NCBI GenBank assembly: GCA_035772735.1
Contig: JASDFA010000004.1
Location: 16,953,501 to 17,017,500, forward strand
Direction: 5' to 3'
DNA from: Datura wrightii
Taxonomy: Eukaryota > Streptophyta > Magnoliopsida > Solanales > Solanaceae
DNA length: 64,000 nt
The notes below the pieces were generated by a model. It searched no databases. It saw nothing but the letters and a program-made list of their open reading frames with translations, and had not been told where the DNA came from. Shown here one piece after another: positions 11,207 through 21,242 of this stretch (positions are counted from its first letter, which is position 1; each line of letters starts with the position of its first letter). The position numbers were made by a program, and so were the translations under genes.

Positions 11207-12885
11207 TGACGTGCTATGAGTTTACAACACTTTCTATGCTCAAAACTAAGAAAATAGCATGAACTTAGGTGTGTTTATATGGATATAAGGCACTTTTTCT
11301 TTGATTACAGGAAAAGTAAGTGTTGGAGCAAGAATGTGCAAAAGAAGCCTAAAAATGTAGAAAATGAGCCAAAGTCACAGTCTCAGTATGAGCCGTATCG
11401 ACAACCATGAAAAGTTTCAAATGGATAAACTAGGAAGAATGCAACCTATAACTCTAAATACGAGTTGTTCAATACTGGTATGAGTTGTAACTTAAGTTGT
11501 GGAAATATACCAAAGAAATTGCACAAAGGCAAACTTCTGTTACAGACAAAACTACAAACCATGGAAACAATGTACAAATCGTGCCAGGAACAGTGGTGAT
11601 CTTCAGTGGATTTACAATACTAAGTAGAACTTCAAACAGTACAAGTCATGGCTGGGAGGTATGAGCCGTACCACAACACTCGTGAATACTTTTAGAAAAA
11701 GTCAAGAGTTCACTGAACTAGTCCACTTACAGGAAACTCACGACTTGTAGGAAGCATGTACGAGTCGTACCAAGGCCCAACACTTAGCCAAATTTCATCA
11801 ATCTAGGAACTTACTAACATCAGGTACGACCCGTACAATCATGCTACGGGTCGTATGATCAGTCATGGCTCAGGCGACACCATTATGGAAAATCACTCTA
11901 TTAGCTTAGGAAAAGAATTCTTATGTCTCTATAAATACCATTTATGTTTTATTTTTAGTAGAGAATCATAGGGAACATTAGGGAGAAGTGAGATAGGCGT
12001 GAAATCAATAGAGCTTCGAGGGAAAAACATACAATTAAGTTGATTGACTTGTGATCAACCTTGTCTTGGATTCTTTCTTGATATATATTATCATTTGTTC
12101 TTGAGGTTTTTCTGATTTGATCAAAGGAGCTTTTCTCTCATCTACGATTGTAAGTATTGAATTATGTGCTTAATGATGAATGCATACCACAACCTTACAA
12201 CTATAAGAGGCTTAAACCTCCATAACTAGGGTTGTGGAAATTATGGTGGATTAACGAGTTCGGGATACATAAATGTTATTCAAAACCAATGCAAAATACT
12301 TGTATTGTATACTCTTCATGCTTAAACATTTCTTAACGGTGTACAATATTAGTACTGGCCTAAATTCTTTTCCTTCTTGACCCTAGAGAGGTAGAGATTA
12401 GGAAAAGAGAATTAGAACAAAGCCTTGATCTTGAATGATCACTGTATTAACTTGAGTTATGGTCGTAGGATAGTTAAATTTGGAACATATTGATAACGGA
12501 TAATTTGAAACTGCTCATGAGACCTGATTAGTGATTTAATATAGTCATACAATAGGGACGAACCAATCATTTGAATGAATCATCGTTATTAGTTCTACAA
12601 GTAAGCATTGGTATTGATTACGTATGTATACCTGAAGCAGTTATGAACCCATGCGGAACACAACCCTAGTTATTCTTAAATATTGATTTACATATTTCAA
12701 TCGTTCTTTTAATTATTGTTTTTTGAAAACCCCCAAATCAGAGTAACTAACCCATAATTTTAGTTACCGGCATTAGTCTAGATCTTCCATATTTCATGTG
12801 GGTTCGACCCCAACCTCTTTGTTGGGTTCTTAGTGACAATGTATGCTTCATACTTCAGCAGGAGGTGTGAGTTTGAGCGTTGTTA
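11207..12885 (+). repeat. 5' LTR of element B (1679 bp)
   Basis: Starts TGACGTGCTATGAG and ends GAGCGTTGTTA, where the 3' copy ends GAGCGTTATCA. It matches 30436-31959 along its length except for about 150 bp (around 11545-11690) missing from the 3' LTR. It contains a TATA box and an 11-bp perfect inverted repeat upstream of it (listed separately). Numerous single-base differences from the 3' copy indicate an old insertion. Confidence 0.92.
11825..11937 (+). promoter_or_regulatory. Element B LTR promoter: inverted repeat plus TATA box
   Basis: TACGACCCGTA (11825-11835), a 9-base loop and TACGGGTCGTA (11845-11855) form a perfect 11-bp inverted repeat. A TATA box (TATAAATA, 11930-11937) follows 74 bases downstream. 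The 3' LTR has the same pair with one stem mismatch (about 30897-30930) and TATAAATA at 31002-31009. The position upstream of TATA suggests a U3 regulatory element; function is inferred. Confidence 0.6.
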
Positions 12886-12890
12886 AAAAG

Positions 12891-12907
12891 TGGCGCCGTT
12901 TCGAGGG
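12891..12907 (+). other. Primer-binding site of element B (tRNA-Asp type)
   Basis: TGGCGCCGTTTCGAGGG begins 5 bases after the 5' LTR. It matches 14 of 17 positions of the tRNA-Asp complement, with the first ten perfect. Element C is inserted 47 bases further on, separating this site from its gag gene. Confidence 0.85.
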
Positions 12908-12954
12908 AATACCACTTAGACAAGATTAATTGCTTGTATTTGACTTTTGGTAGT

Positions 12955-14373
12955 TGTTCGGTTGTACGTTATATGGGTATATAACTACACGCAAGTGGAC
13001 GTGGTCGAACAAGTATAAAGTGGCTTAAGTAAGCCAAGTATCGATCCCACAGGGACTGGGATGATGTGCAATCTTCTCAAGTGTACTATATTTCAATTCT
13101 AAAAATCCAGACAACAGTGTAACCAAGAGTTTAATATTTTTATTTCTAATAATTATGCTAAGTCTAAACAATTATCTACTGTGAGTCTGACTATGAAGGT
13201 GAGCATGCTGAGGTTAACAAACATGTAATGAAATTAATTATCAATATCATTTGGTTAGTCTTTTCCTCCGGTTGCTAGTCAAGAACTACTGCCAATGGAT
13301 TAAAACTCTCGTATTTAACCCAACTTAAGAATCATGAACCATCCACCTACATTTCTGTGATTAAATGCAATTCATGTTCTAGCCATACAAAACTGATTCC
13401 TAAATTGACTAATACGACTTTCAGGTATATTTCTATCCTGAAAGTAAATCAATTCCCAATTTTCCCAAACCAAGAAAGGATCATATCCTATTAATTCACA
13501 ACTTTCCAATTTCGTGCTCTCTCGAGTGAAACCGGACTTTTTAGATGTACATTAACGTAGGACACACATTAATGCAGTGAGAACAAGAATCAATAGAACA
13601 ATCATGGAAGAAAAGATGAAAAACCAAAGAATCAATGATCACATTTCATTACAAGTGTTCTTAACCTCAGCAAGAAGAGGAATTAGCCACTCATTTGTGG
13701 ATTAAACATCGTTAAATGAGTGTTAAACATACAAGTAATTGAATTGAAGAAGAAGGAAAGAGAGAAAAACCCTGACAAATTCGTCCCCTCAATTGCCTGT
13801 AACCCACGTTCTTGCTCCACCAAGTCAGAATATTGAAAAATGAACCTAGGTGTTCTATTTATAATAGTGGGAATTTTTCCCAGAATAACAAGCAACGTGT
13901 CACGGAGTGCATTGCGGAGCACTGCCTCCGTGACACGCCACCGACGTGGACCCTCACTGGAAACTAGGGGTCTAGGGAATAAGGCTGAACGTGACACGGC
14001 ATGCAATGCGGAGCCAGGCCACCGTGCCACGGACCTATCGCGAACCCTCACTGGAGTTAGGCTGAAAATTCCCTCTCCAAGAAGAAGGCCTCCGCGATGG
14101 CAGCGTGACACGACTCCATCGCAGAGCCCCTTTATTTTGTGCTTTCCAATGCCTTTCCCCTTGCTCACATCCGAGTCCAACCCCGATATCTTCCAACATG
14201 CATTTTAGCTTCCCGAAATTACATTTTTCCTGCAAAACAATGCTAATCATGTTGGTTAGTATAAATTTACATTTTATTACCAATTACATGAGAATGTATA
14301 AACATTGATAGATAAACAAGGCTAAAATGACACATTTGCGTATCACTTGGGCATATAAATTTGCCCAAGATCA
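12955..14373 (-). repeat. 3' LTR of element C (1419 bp)
   Basis: Minus strand TGATCTTGGGCAAATTTATA ... ACCGAACA. Aligned end to end with 21243-22657 and with the solo LTR at 38475-39893. Short terminal words GGGCAAATTTATATGCCC (14350-14367 region) form an inverted repeat beside the LTR start. A reading frame of 165 codons across the LTR is not considered a gene, because it is present in all three LTR copies and spans promoter hairpins. Confidence 0.95.
13856..13937 (-). promoter_or_regulatory. Element C LTR promoter: TATA box and 12-bp inverted repeat
   Basis: Minus strand TATAAATA at 13863-13856. Upstream of it, CGTGTCACGGAG (13896-13907) and CTCCGTGACACG (13926-13937) form a perfect 12-bp inverted repeat with an 18-base spacer. 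A further repeat, CTCCGCGATGG with CCATCGCAGAG (about 14092-14127), lies further upstream. The solo LTR of the same family keeps these as perfect stems. Likely U3 promoter architecture; role inferred. Confidence 0.6.
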
Positions 14374-14388
14374 CTTACCCCACACTTA
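14374..14388 (-). other. Polypurine tract of element C
   Basis: Minus strand TAAGTGTGGGGTAAG directly abuts the 3' LTR start TGATCTTGGG. It is the expected primer for plus-strand synthesis. The 12-base core TAAGTGTGGGGT occurs twice more inside the element (16080-16091 and 17463-17475). Confidence 0.8.
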
Positions 14389-16079
14389 TATCCTTGTTCG
14401 TCCTCAAACAACAATCTTACACCTCACTCAATTTACATCCCACCCCCGCTACTTTGGTTCAACAATTTAGGAAACGGTCATATCGATTATTCAATACAGC
14501 AAATCATCAAGAAAACATGCATGGTCCTATCAATGCAATGACCTCCAATACATCAAGACCTCCTAGACTTAAGAATCGACTCTCGATATTGGAAAACTCA
14601 TGCAAATCAGCTGTTCAAGACATACGACACAAAAATTAATCTCTCATCAAGCATGTTCCCTCACAACACAAGAGAATTTTCTCCTTTTTGATTATATGAG
14701 CTCACGAAATTTCAAGCAGGGGCATATAAACACAATTTCGCTCTCTCTCCCAAAAGAATTCACATGCATCATGTCATGACCCATAAACTTGCCTTTAGTG
14801 TACTACTCCACTAATATAAAGAAGTGTGATGTAAGATCACGTAGGACTTTAACGGGTTGTAATGGAAGCTACGGAACTAGTAAATATTGGGCTAGCCTAT
14901 AATAGCCACTAGCATCCTTAAGCGCTTTTTCAACACATCCCATCAAACTCATGGACATTGTTTCTTTCTACATCCTCCCATTCTTGAAGTTTTTCTTTAG
15001 TTTGGCCCATCTTATTAAATGCACTTGACACCACAACAGAGATTATTCATACACCTTCATTATAGTTTATTTATGACAATTGCACCTTCAACCTTTTCTT
15101 TTATCACTCTGCTTTTCTTTTCTTTTCACCATTCTCGCTCTTTGACACTTTGGGGAAATGATTTTCTCTTCTTAAGGGCTTAAGAGATTTGGATCGACTT
15201 TACGACTAATGAAAAGAAGGGATTAAGCTCGGTTTATGCTTTTTTGACAAAAGAAAAAAATAATAGGCTGAAGGCTCCACGGGCTGACTAGGGTACACAA
15301 TCAAGGTGGGTATGATAATGAAAAATAGAAACTTTCGGTTAAAAACAAAGAAATTCCTACATCCTTTCCTACAATACACCTCTGTCATTTCATTTTGTAC
15401 ACACACCAGGCAAGTTCTAGACACTTCACAATAGCAGGGAATAACAAAACCTCACTTCACATTTATTGCACATGCTCAATTCAAGATATATTCACAAACT
15501 CATCAATCAGCTAATTACAGCAATTCAAACATTAAGCTTCACTCATACTGAATCAAACTCTATGGCCTAGGTATCTCAACACATTTACAAAGTTGCATGC
15601 TTTCATACGAATCACATTTGCATTTTAAATATCATGTACAATACGCAACCATAATTCTGCAACCATAAAGTAACTACAAGTTTTGGGATGCAACCCACAA
15701 AAGAAAAACAACTGAAAAATAATTGAAAAATCTACTCCTAATGACTGCATTTCCCTTAAGATGGTCATCATCCATCCATCATAGCGAACGGTCACTAACT
15801 AGGACTTCGGTTCAATGGGACCATTCTCGGTAAAAGAACCGAAAACAAAGGCCAAGAAACCCTAGAATTGAAAAATTTTCAAAAATATCGATCAATTCGA
15901 TAAACAAACATATGTACAAACTCAGCTAGCACATTCAGCAACACACAACAGTTTCACATATATTTACAATACAGAACAACAACTTACAATCACAAATCAC
16001 AGGGTCAAAAAAATTCTGTTCATAGCACAACAATAGATTAGGACATACAAAACAGCACAACCAGCACCTAACTACTCCA
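14389..16079 (-). other. Element C non-coding region between ORF3 and 3' LTR
   Basis: About 1.7 kb with no supported gene. Read on minus it includes a purine-rich stretch (about 15080-15140 on plus is pyrimidine-rich). It also contains a short inverted repeat TCTTAAG-GG-CTTAAGA near 15167-15182. Placement matches the purine-rich 3' regions of elements A and B. Confidence 0.5.
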
Positions 16080-16091
16080 ACCCCACACTTA
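16080..16091 (-). other. Internal polypurine-tract copy downstream of ORF3 (element C)
   Basis: Minus strand TAAGTGTGGGGT, identical over 12 bases to the core of the tract at the 3' LTR. It lies about 70 bases after the ORF3 stop. It could act as a second plus-strand primer; this is inference. Confidence 0.55.
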
Positions 16092-16161
16092 TCTCGAACA
16101 CTGTCCTCAGTGTTCACAAAAAAATAAAATAGCACAAAAATCAGGTGGTGGAACTCCCTGA

Positions 16162-17382
16162 TCAATCAAAGTACTCCACTTCTTCATCAGGTGCTGCTGC
16201 TTCCTCTCCCATGTCTGAATCACCCCCGTCGTCATCATCGGACTCCACATCGAAGTCCTCCAGATGTGTCTCCTCATCTGTGGGGACATCATCATCCGTG
16301 GGCTCTACAAATGCTGGCCCTACTCGGCATAGAGCCCTGGCGTTTTTGCCAAAAGGGTAGTCTAGCTCGAGCTGCCATAGCACCTCCTCTGTTACCGGCC
16401 TCCCGCCTATCCTCAGCTGGAGCATTTGCATCCCATACATGAGAGCCATGTACTGATCATCATGAGCATGTCGCTCGCCTAGTGTAAGTACTGGCCCGTG
16501 GGTGCTGTCGGGAGCCTTCGTTTTAGTGACATCTAAGGCCCGCCGCTCCATCTGCGGGATTTAATCAAGGGCCTTTTCCTCGGCATCCAGGCCCCTCAGG
16601 AATGTGGTGAGTAGCCCACTAAATCCGTATCTGTGCCCCTGATGCAACCGGGCTCTCTTCATGGCGGAGATAATCACCGCCCCCACGTTGATCTCCAGCC
16701 CTTTCATCAGGGTGTACACTAGGCATACACGATCCCGGGTTACATTTGTCATATGTACCCCCGGGATTAGTTAAGAATAGACGATCTTTAGCCATATTTT
16801 GGCTTCCCTGTTCATCTATGAATAGGGCAAAGTCTGATGGTAGCCCCATCCTTTGTGTCTGCTTCATCTAGCTGTCGATCGGGTCCCACACAAGGTGCAT
16901 CTGATGTCTGCATACGGTGGAGTGATGTTCAACTGTCGAAGCACATGGGCGTCTGTGTCCCGCGCCCCTATGATAGCATTGAGGTGGTGGGGCTCAAATG
17001 TGACTATTTGCCCTCTGATTTTTATGGTGTGACTTCTTTGAGTCGGGTTCCAATTGGCATAGAATTCCCGAATCAGGTGCAAGTTGCATTCCTTGGGCTC
17101 TTCAAAGATGAAGTTGAGCCCAGCTGCCTCGATCCGGTCGACAATCCTAGGGAACTCCTGTGCCAATGGTTCCCACGCTATGTGCTCCTCGGGGAAGTAC
17201 TTGTTTTCCTTGTGCTTTGCATACCAGTTCTTCCCCTCATCCGTCACCCACCTGGTTCCGTATTGACGGCGTTGGCCGCGTGGAACCGTTGGTGCTGCTG
17301 GGACTACTGTGCCTAGTCTGATTCACTTTCTTCCGGCGCTTGATGTTGATGCGCCTTTCCCTTTTTCTTGCCTACTTGCCAT
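16162..17382 (-). pseudogene. Element C ORF3 (unknown function, acidic C-terminus)
   Basis: A reading frame of roughly 400 codons starting ATG at 17382 (MASRQEKGKGASTSSAGRK), with a TGA at 17325-17323, then open as RWVTDEGKNWYAKHKENKYF..IAWEPLAQEFPRIVDRIE..HLIREFYANWNP..IKIRGQIVTFEPHHLNAIIGA to about 16864. It continues after frame changes (QRMGLPSDFALFIDEQG; MTNVTRDRVCLVYTLMKG) and ends with a very acidic tail rich in D and E (about 16300-16170, ending EVEYFD). The EFYANW and VTFEP motifs fit the family called 'putative plant transposon protein'; no activity is established. It could be a degenerate relative of the envelope-like third ORF of Athila elements, but no membrane segment is visible. 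It is flanked by two polypurine-tract copies. Confidence 0.65.
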
Positions 17383-17462
17383 TTTACCTGTCAACCCAAG
17401 TAGACAAGATCAATGTTAAGCCAATGAATATTAACTTCGACTAAGGTCGGGTTAAGCTAGGC

Positions 17463-17475
17463 TACCCCACACTTA
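17463..17475 (-). other. Internal polypurine-tract copy upstream of ORF3 (element C)
   Basis: Minus strand TAAGTGTGGGGTA, 81 bases before the ORF3 start codon. It shares at least 12 bases with the tract at 14374-14388 and the copy at 16080-16091. Confidence 0.55.
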
Positions 17476-18653
17476 GTCCTTAACAAAAATTACAACATTC
17501 CGACAAGATCATGCTTATTTACACAACTAAACAACCAACTATACAAACATGCGTAGTGCATACGAAGAATTCGGCGGTATATATTCTATGTACTACTGAG
17601 ACTTCGTACCGCTAACCATCGTCATTACCATCAATCACATTTTATCCCATCGCACTTAGCAAGGAAAAACAAAGAAATGAAAACAACAAGAATTTATCTA
17701 CACGAACCAATACAACTCACCCAATTCTTGCAAATTTCAATATTCCCCTAACCCGAGAATCCGTCGGTCTTTTAACATCATAACTATTAGCACATCGACT
17801 CATCTCACTCAACATGTACAACCCGGCATGAATTTCACAACTTCATTACATTTTTCCACTTCAACTTCAAAAACAAGCCCTAAATATGATTGTATCAACA
17901 AAATTCAATTAAATTATGCAATTAACGAGTTCAAGTAATCACAATGATACTCCGAACATTCATCAACACTAATTCAATTGAATTCACACTTAATTTCTGC
18001 TCAGGGCAAATTTAGCTCACATCACATGCTCAATATCGATGAAAATCAATAAGAAATAAGATTGAATCGAAGAACATACCTTCAGATTGAAGAAGTGAAG
18101 GAAATGCAATGAATTTCTTGGCCTATTCCGTGTCACGTTGAAGGGGGATGGGTTTTAGGGGGTTTGGTCGCGGAGTGTGTGAGAAATAAGGAAAATTGAG
18201 GGGCATTCGGGGTTTAAAAGTGGGAAAATCACGCAGGTCACCCGGCGACCCGGTGTGATTCGTCGCGATATACACAACAATGTGTCACGGAGTGCATCGT
18301 GGAGCACTGCCTCCGTGACACGGAGCTGTCGCGAGGGCGTTCTGGAAATTTTTTTAAAATTCTGGATTTATACCTCAACGAGTCAGGGAGGGTAACGCGG
18401 AGGTCCTCCTCCGTGACACGGAGCTATCGCCCTAGCTCACTGTTTTGCCACTTTTTATTGATTTTCATACCTCAAATTTTCCTTTGCGATTCCTTGCATA
18501 ATTTCCCTCCGTTCGTCCTGAAATTCATTCTACTACAAGAAATTGGTTAGAATTATAGGTTTCACTCAAAATAAAAATAAAAACAAAAACTAAAAATTTT
18601 GTTGTTAAACAAGAAAAAGAAAAATCTAATCACAATTTACAAAGAAAAATTTT
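17476..18653 (-). other. Element C spacer between protease and ORF3, with LTR-like hairpin module
   Basis: About 1.2 kb without a supported gene. At 18282-18321 it carries GTGTCACGGAG and CTCCGTGACAC, the same inverted repeat and loop type as the LTR promoter hairpin (13896-13937). A second partial copy (CTCCGTGACACGGAGC, about 18410-18426) follows. The short match suggests LTR sequence copied into the interior, or a shared structural module. Confidence 0.55.
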
Positions 18654-18671
18654 CACGGGTTGCCTCCCGTG
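18654..18671 (-). other. Post-protease hairpin, stem variant CACGGG/CCCGTG
   Basis: Minus strand CACGGGAGGCAACCCGTG: a 6-bp perfect stem with loop AGGCAA, 70 bases after the protease stop at 18741. Elements B, E and K have the same loop or a one-base variant at the same place, with stem CTTGGG/CCCAAG. The upstream flank is also shared (TAAACCAGGCGCT here, TAAATCAAGCGCT in B). Stem change on both sides with loop kept is the pattern expected of an RNA structure. Confidence 0.7.
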
Positions 18672-18740
18672 CAGCGCCTGGTTTACCATCGCGGCTCGAT
18701 GTCATTCAGCTCAGTTGTCCTCTAGGGTGATGGACGTTTT

Positions 18741-19319
18741 CTATCGAAAACCATCCTCCCCCCAGTAGTGCTTACACCATTTCGGTAGTTTTCCCAATAA
18801 CTCTCGTGAATCCTTAATCTGCTCATCATCGACTCGATCAATCACATTGATCACTGAGAGTTCTTCGTACAAAGTCGGGAGCTTGGGTGCCTTGTACACA
18901 TCGAATACTTCCACCTTGTCGTGTGCTCGCATTGTTAGCTGCCCCGCAGCTACATCAATCAGCGCTTTCCCGGTCGCCAAGAAAGGACGTCCCAAAATAA
19001 ATGGGACTTCCGCGTTTGGTTCAAAATCCAACACGACAAAATCTACTGGGAAGATCAGGGAGCCAACTTGCACCAGAACGTCCTCCACAGTGTCATCAGG
19101 TCTGGCTAAGGACCGATCTGCCAATTGCAAGATCACTGTTGTGGGTCTAGGACTCCCCAGACCCAGCTTTTTGAATACCGATGATGGCATCAAATTAATG
19201 CTTCCTCCCAAATCACATAACCCACGAGCTCGGATACTCTGCCCAATAGTGATTTGTAAGTAAAGCTCCCAGGATCTTTGAGCTTTGTGGGTAGTCTGTT
19301 TTGTATCCGGGAAGTGCAC
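18741..19319 (-). pseudogene. Element C aspartic protease
   Basis: The minus strand encodes LQITIGQSIRARGLCDLGGSINLMP with active-site D-L-G, then SVFKKLGLGSPRPTTVILQLADRS, VEDVLVQVGSLIFPVDFVVLDFE and VPFILGRPFLATGKALIDV. All are landmarks of Athila-type proteases. The domain itself is open to its stop at 18741 (CKHYWGEDGFR). It is linked to Gag through a frameshift near 19258, where LKDPGSFT passes into the protease frame. It may be intact as a domain but cannot be made from the present Gag frame without a shift. Confidence 0.85.
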
Positions 19320-21088
19320 TCCTCCGTGAGAGCTACCGTAGCATACTCAGTCAACCGAATTTTGTTTGCCACAATGTCCTTTATATACTTGGCATATTTC
19401 GGCACTCCCTGCAAAACATCAACAAGAGGTAAGTTAATATGTACCTGTCTCAGCACCTCCATGAATTTCTTGAAACACGCCTCCTCCTTGTGTTTCTTTA
19501 ATCGTTGAGGGAACGGGGGTGGTCGTCTTTCTGATTCTGCTTCCTTAGTCTTCCCTCTCTCATCCCTTTGCTCCCTCTCGACTTCTGATGCTCTCAATTG
19601 TTGAGGTGGTCTTTCTGGTTCCGCCTCTTTCAGCTGCAAACCACTCCTTGTGGTCACCGCATTTACCTGCTTGGGGTTTGGATCTGTGTCGCTCGGATGT
19701 CCTCCTCTAGGTCTGGTCTTTTGGGCTCCAACAAATTTCCCAAATTGATATTCAAGTGCCTTGGTAGCTAACTGGTTGTTTTTCACTTCGGCTGCCAATT
19801 TCACATAGTCAGCCTGCAATTGAGCTTGATTAGCTATCATAGTCTTGAACATCTCCTCAATGTTGGGTGATGGTGGTGGAGGAGGTGCATTGTTGTTTCT
19901 GAATTGTGCTTGATAATTCTGCTGCCCTCCTTGGTTCCTTTGCACACCCTGACTTGAACTCTTCCCCTGATGGTTGTTGCTACCCCAGGAGAAATTCGGG
20001 TGATTCCTCCAATTGGAATTGTAGATGTTGCCATACTGTTGGTGGTTGTTCCTTTGTACATTTCCCACAAAGTTCACCGATTCAGGGTTTGCTCCACAAC
20101 ACTCAGCTGAGTGCTCACTGCTCCCACACACTTCACACCAAATCTGCTGCACTGCATTAACTGGGGCTTGAGGCTGGTTCATTTTCATGTTACTGAAGTG
20201 GGTGTTGAGTTGATTCTGTAAAGCAGCTATTTGTGCAGCAATAGCTGTAAACCCCTCCACTTCTTGAACTCCTGCTGCTTTCCTTGTCCCGCCTCTTGAC
20301 GAATCAGCATTCCATTCCGGATTGCCCTGCGAAATACGGTTCAACAAGGTATACAGCTCCTCATAAGTTTTCTCCAGCGCTTGTCCCCTAGCTGTTGAGT
20401 CTAACAATATTTTTGTATGGGGTTCCAAACCCTCTATAAAACTGTGCACCAACACATCATTGGATTGATGATAATGATGACAATCCTGCAACATGGACTT
20501 GAATCTCTCCTAAGCCTGATATAGATTCTCTCCCTCTCTTTATTTGAAACTTAGAATTTGACTTCTAAGTCTTGCTGTTTTACCAGAGGGAAAAAATCGT
20601 ATCAAGAACTCCCTTGCAAGATCATCCCACGTCGAAATAGAATTAGGTGGCTCAGTTTTCAACCACCTCTTGGCTTCTCCCAACAGTGAGAATGGGAACA
20701 ATGTAAGCCGGACATAATCTGATGACACTCCAGCAGGGATATAAGTGTCACCTATCTCCGAACAATTTTGGAGATGCTTCTGTGGATCTTCATGAGGGAG
20801 ACCTGTAAACGGCCCGCTCGTGTGCAGCAATTGCACCATGTTCTGCTTAAGTTCAAACCTCCCTCCTGGCTTAGGTTTGCGGATGCTAAATGTGACATTA
20901 TTAGCATGTGGGATTGCCACCTCGCGAACCGACCGAGCTGCTACTTCTTCGGGCACTAACATTGCTCGTACTACCGGTGGATTCTGTTGTTTCTCCATGA
21001 TTGTCTGCCTGAGCAACTGCAGCTTTCTTTCTAGAGCTTCTCTCCGCTGATGATGAAATAATCTTTCTGGCTCCAAATACGAGTCCAC
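19320..21088 (-). pseudogene. Element C Gag with CCHC zinc knuckle
   Basis: Capsid domain: LPHEDPQKHLQNCSEIGDTY, VRLTLFPFSLLGEAKRWLK, ISTWDDLAREFLIRFFPSGK. Two in-frame stops near 20540-20500 interrupt it (TAA for CAA and TAG for TGG). It then runs open for 434 codons: YEELYTLLNRISQGNPEW, EVEGFTAIAAQIAALQNQLN, and a zinc knuckle CEVCGSSEHSAECC (about 20130-20090). An N/Q-rich stretch follows, then FPQRLKKHKEEACFKKFMEV and HINLPLVDVLQGVPKYAKYI before the protease. The given 5' limit is a GTG codon; the true start is uncertain and may lie nearer 21130. Best preserved Gag in the window. Confidence 0.88.
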
Positions 21089-21219
21089 CAGCTCCTTGTC
21101 TCTTGCCAGTGTTAAACAGAGATTAAATCTGTAAAATACAGGCTAAGACAGAGTTGTCAACACTAAGAAAATAAAAATATAGTAAATTAACACTTAAGAC
21201 AAATTCACCAATTGCCAGT

Positions 21220-21236
21220 CCCCGGCAACGGCGCCA
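21220..21236 (-). other. Primer-binding site of element C (perfect tRNA-Asp match)
   Basis: Minus strand TGGCGCCGTTGCCGGGG, a 17-of-17 match to the complement of the plant tRNA-Asp 3' end with CCA. It is 6 bases from the 5' LTR. This site fixes the primer for the whole Athila-like group here, since the other copies are decayed versions of it. Confidence 0.92.
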
Positions 21237-21242
21237 AAAACT

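Noticed and set aside
13683..14180. 165-codon minus-strand reading frame, repeated at 21967-22464
   Set aside because: It lies wholly inside the family C LTR, runs through the TATA box and promoter hairpins, and recurs only because the LTR recurs.
16145..17316. Plus-strand frames up to 159 codons (16837-17316)
   Set aside because: Antisense to ORF3 of element C, whose minus-strand frames contain recognisable shared motifs.
18847..20160. Plus-strand frames (18847-19263, 19278-19508, 19906-20160)
   Set aside because: Antisense shadows of the clear Gag-protease frames of element C.
21220..21236. Possible tRNA-Asp gene
   Set aside because: Only the 3' end complement is present, next to an LTR; it is a primer-binding site and the rest of the tRNA is absent.
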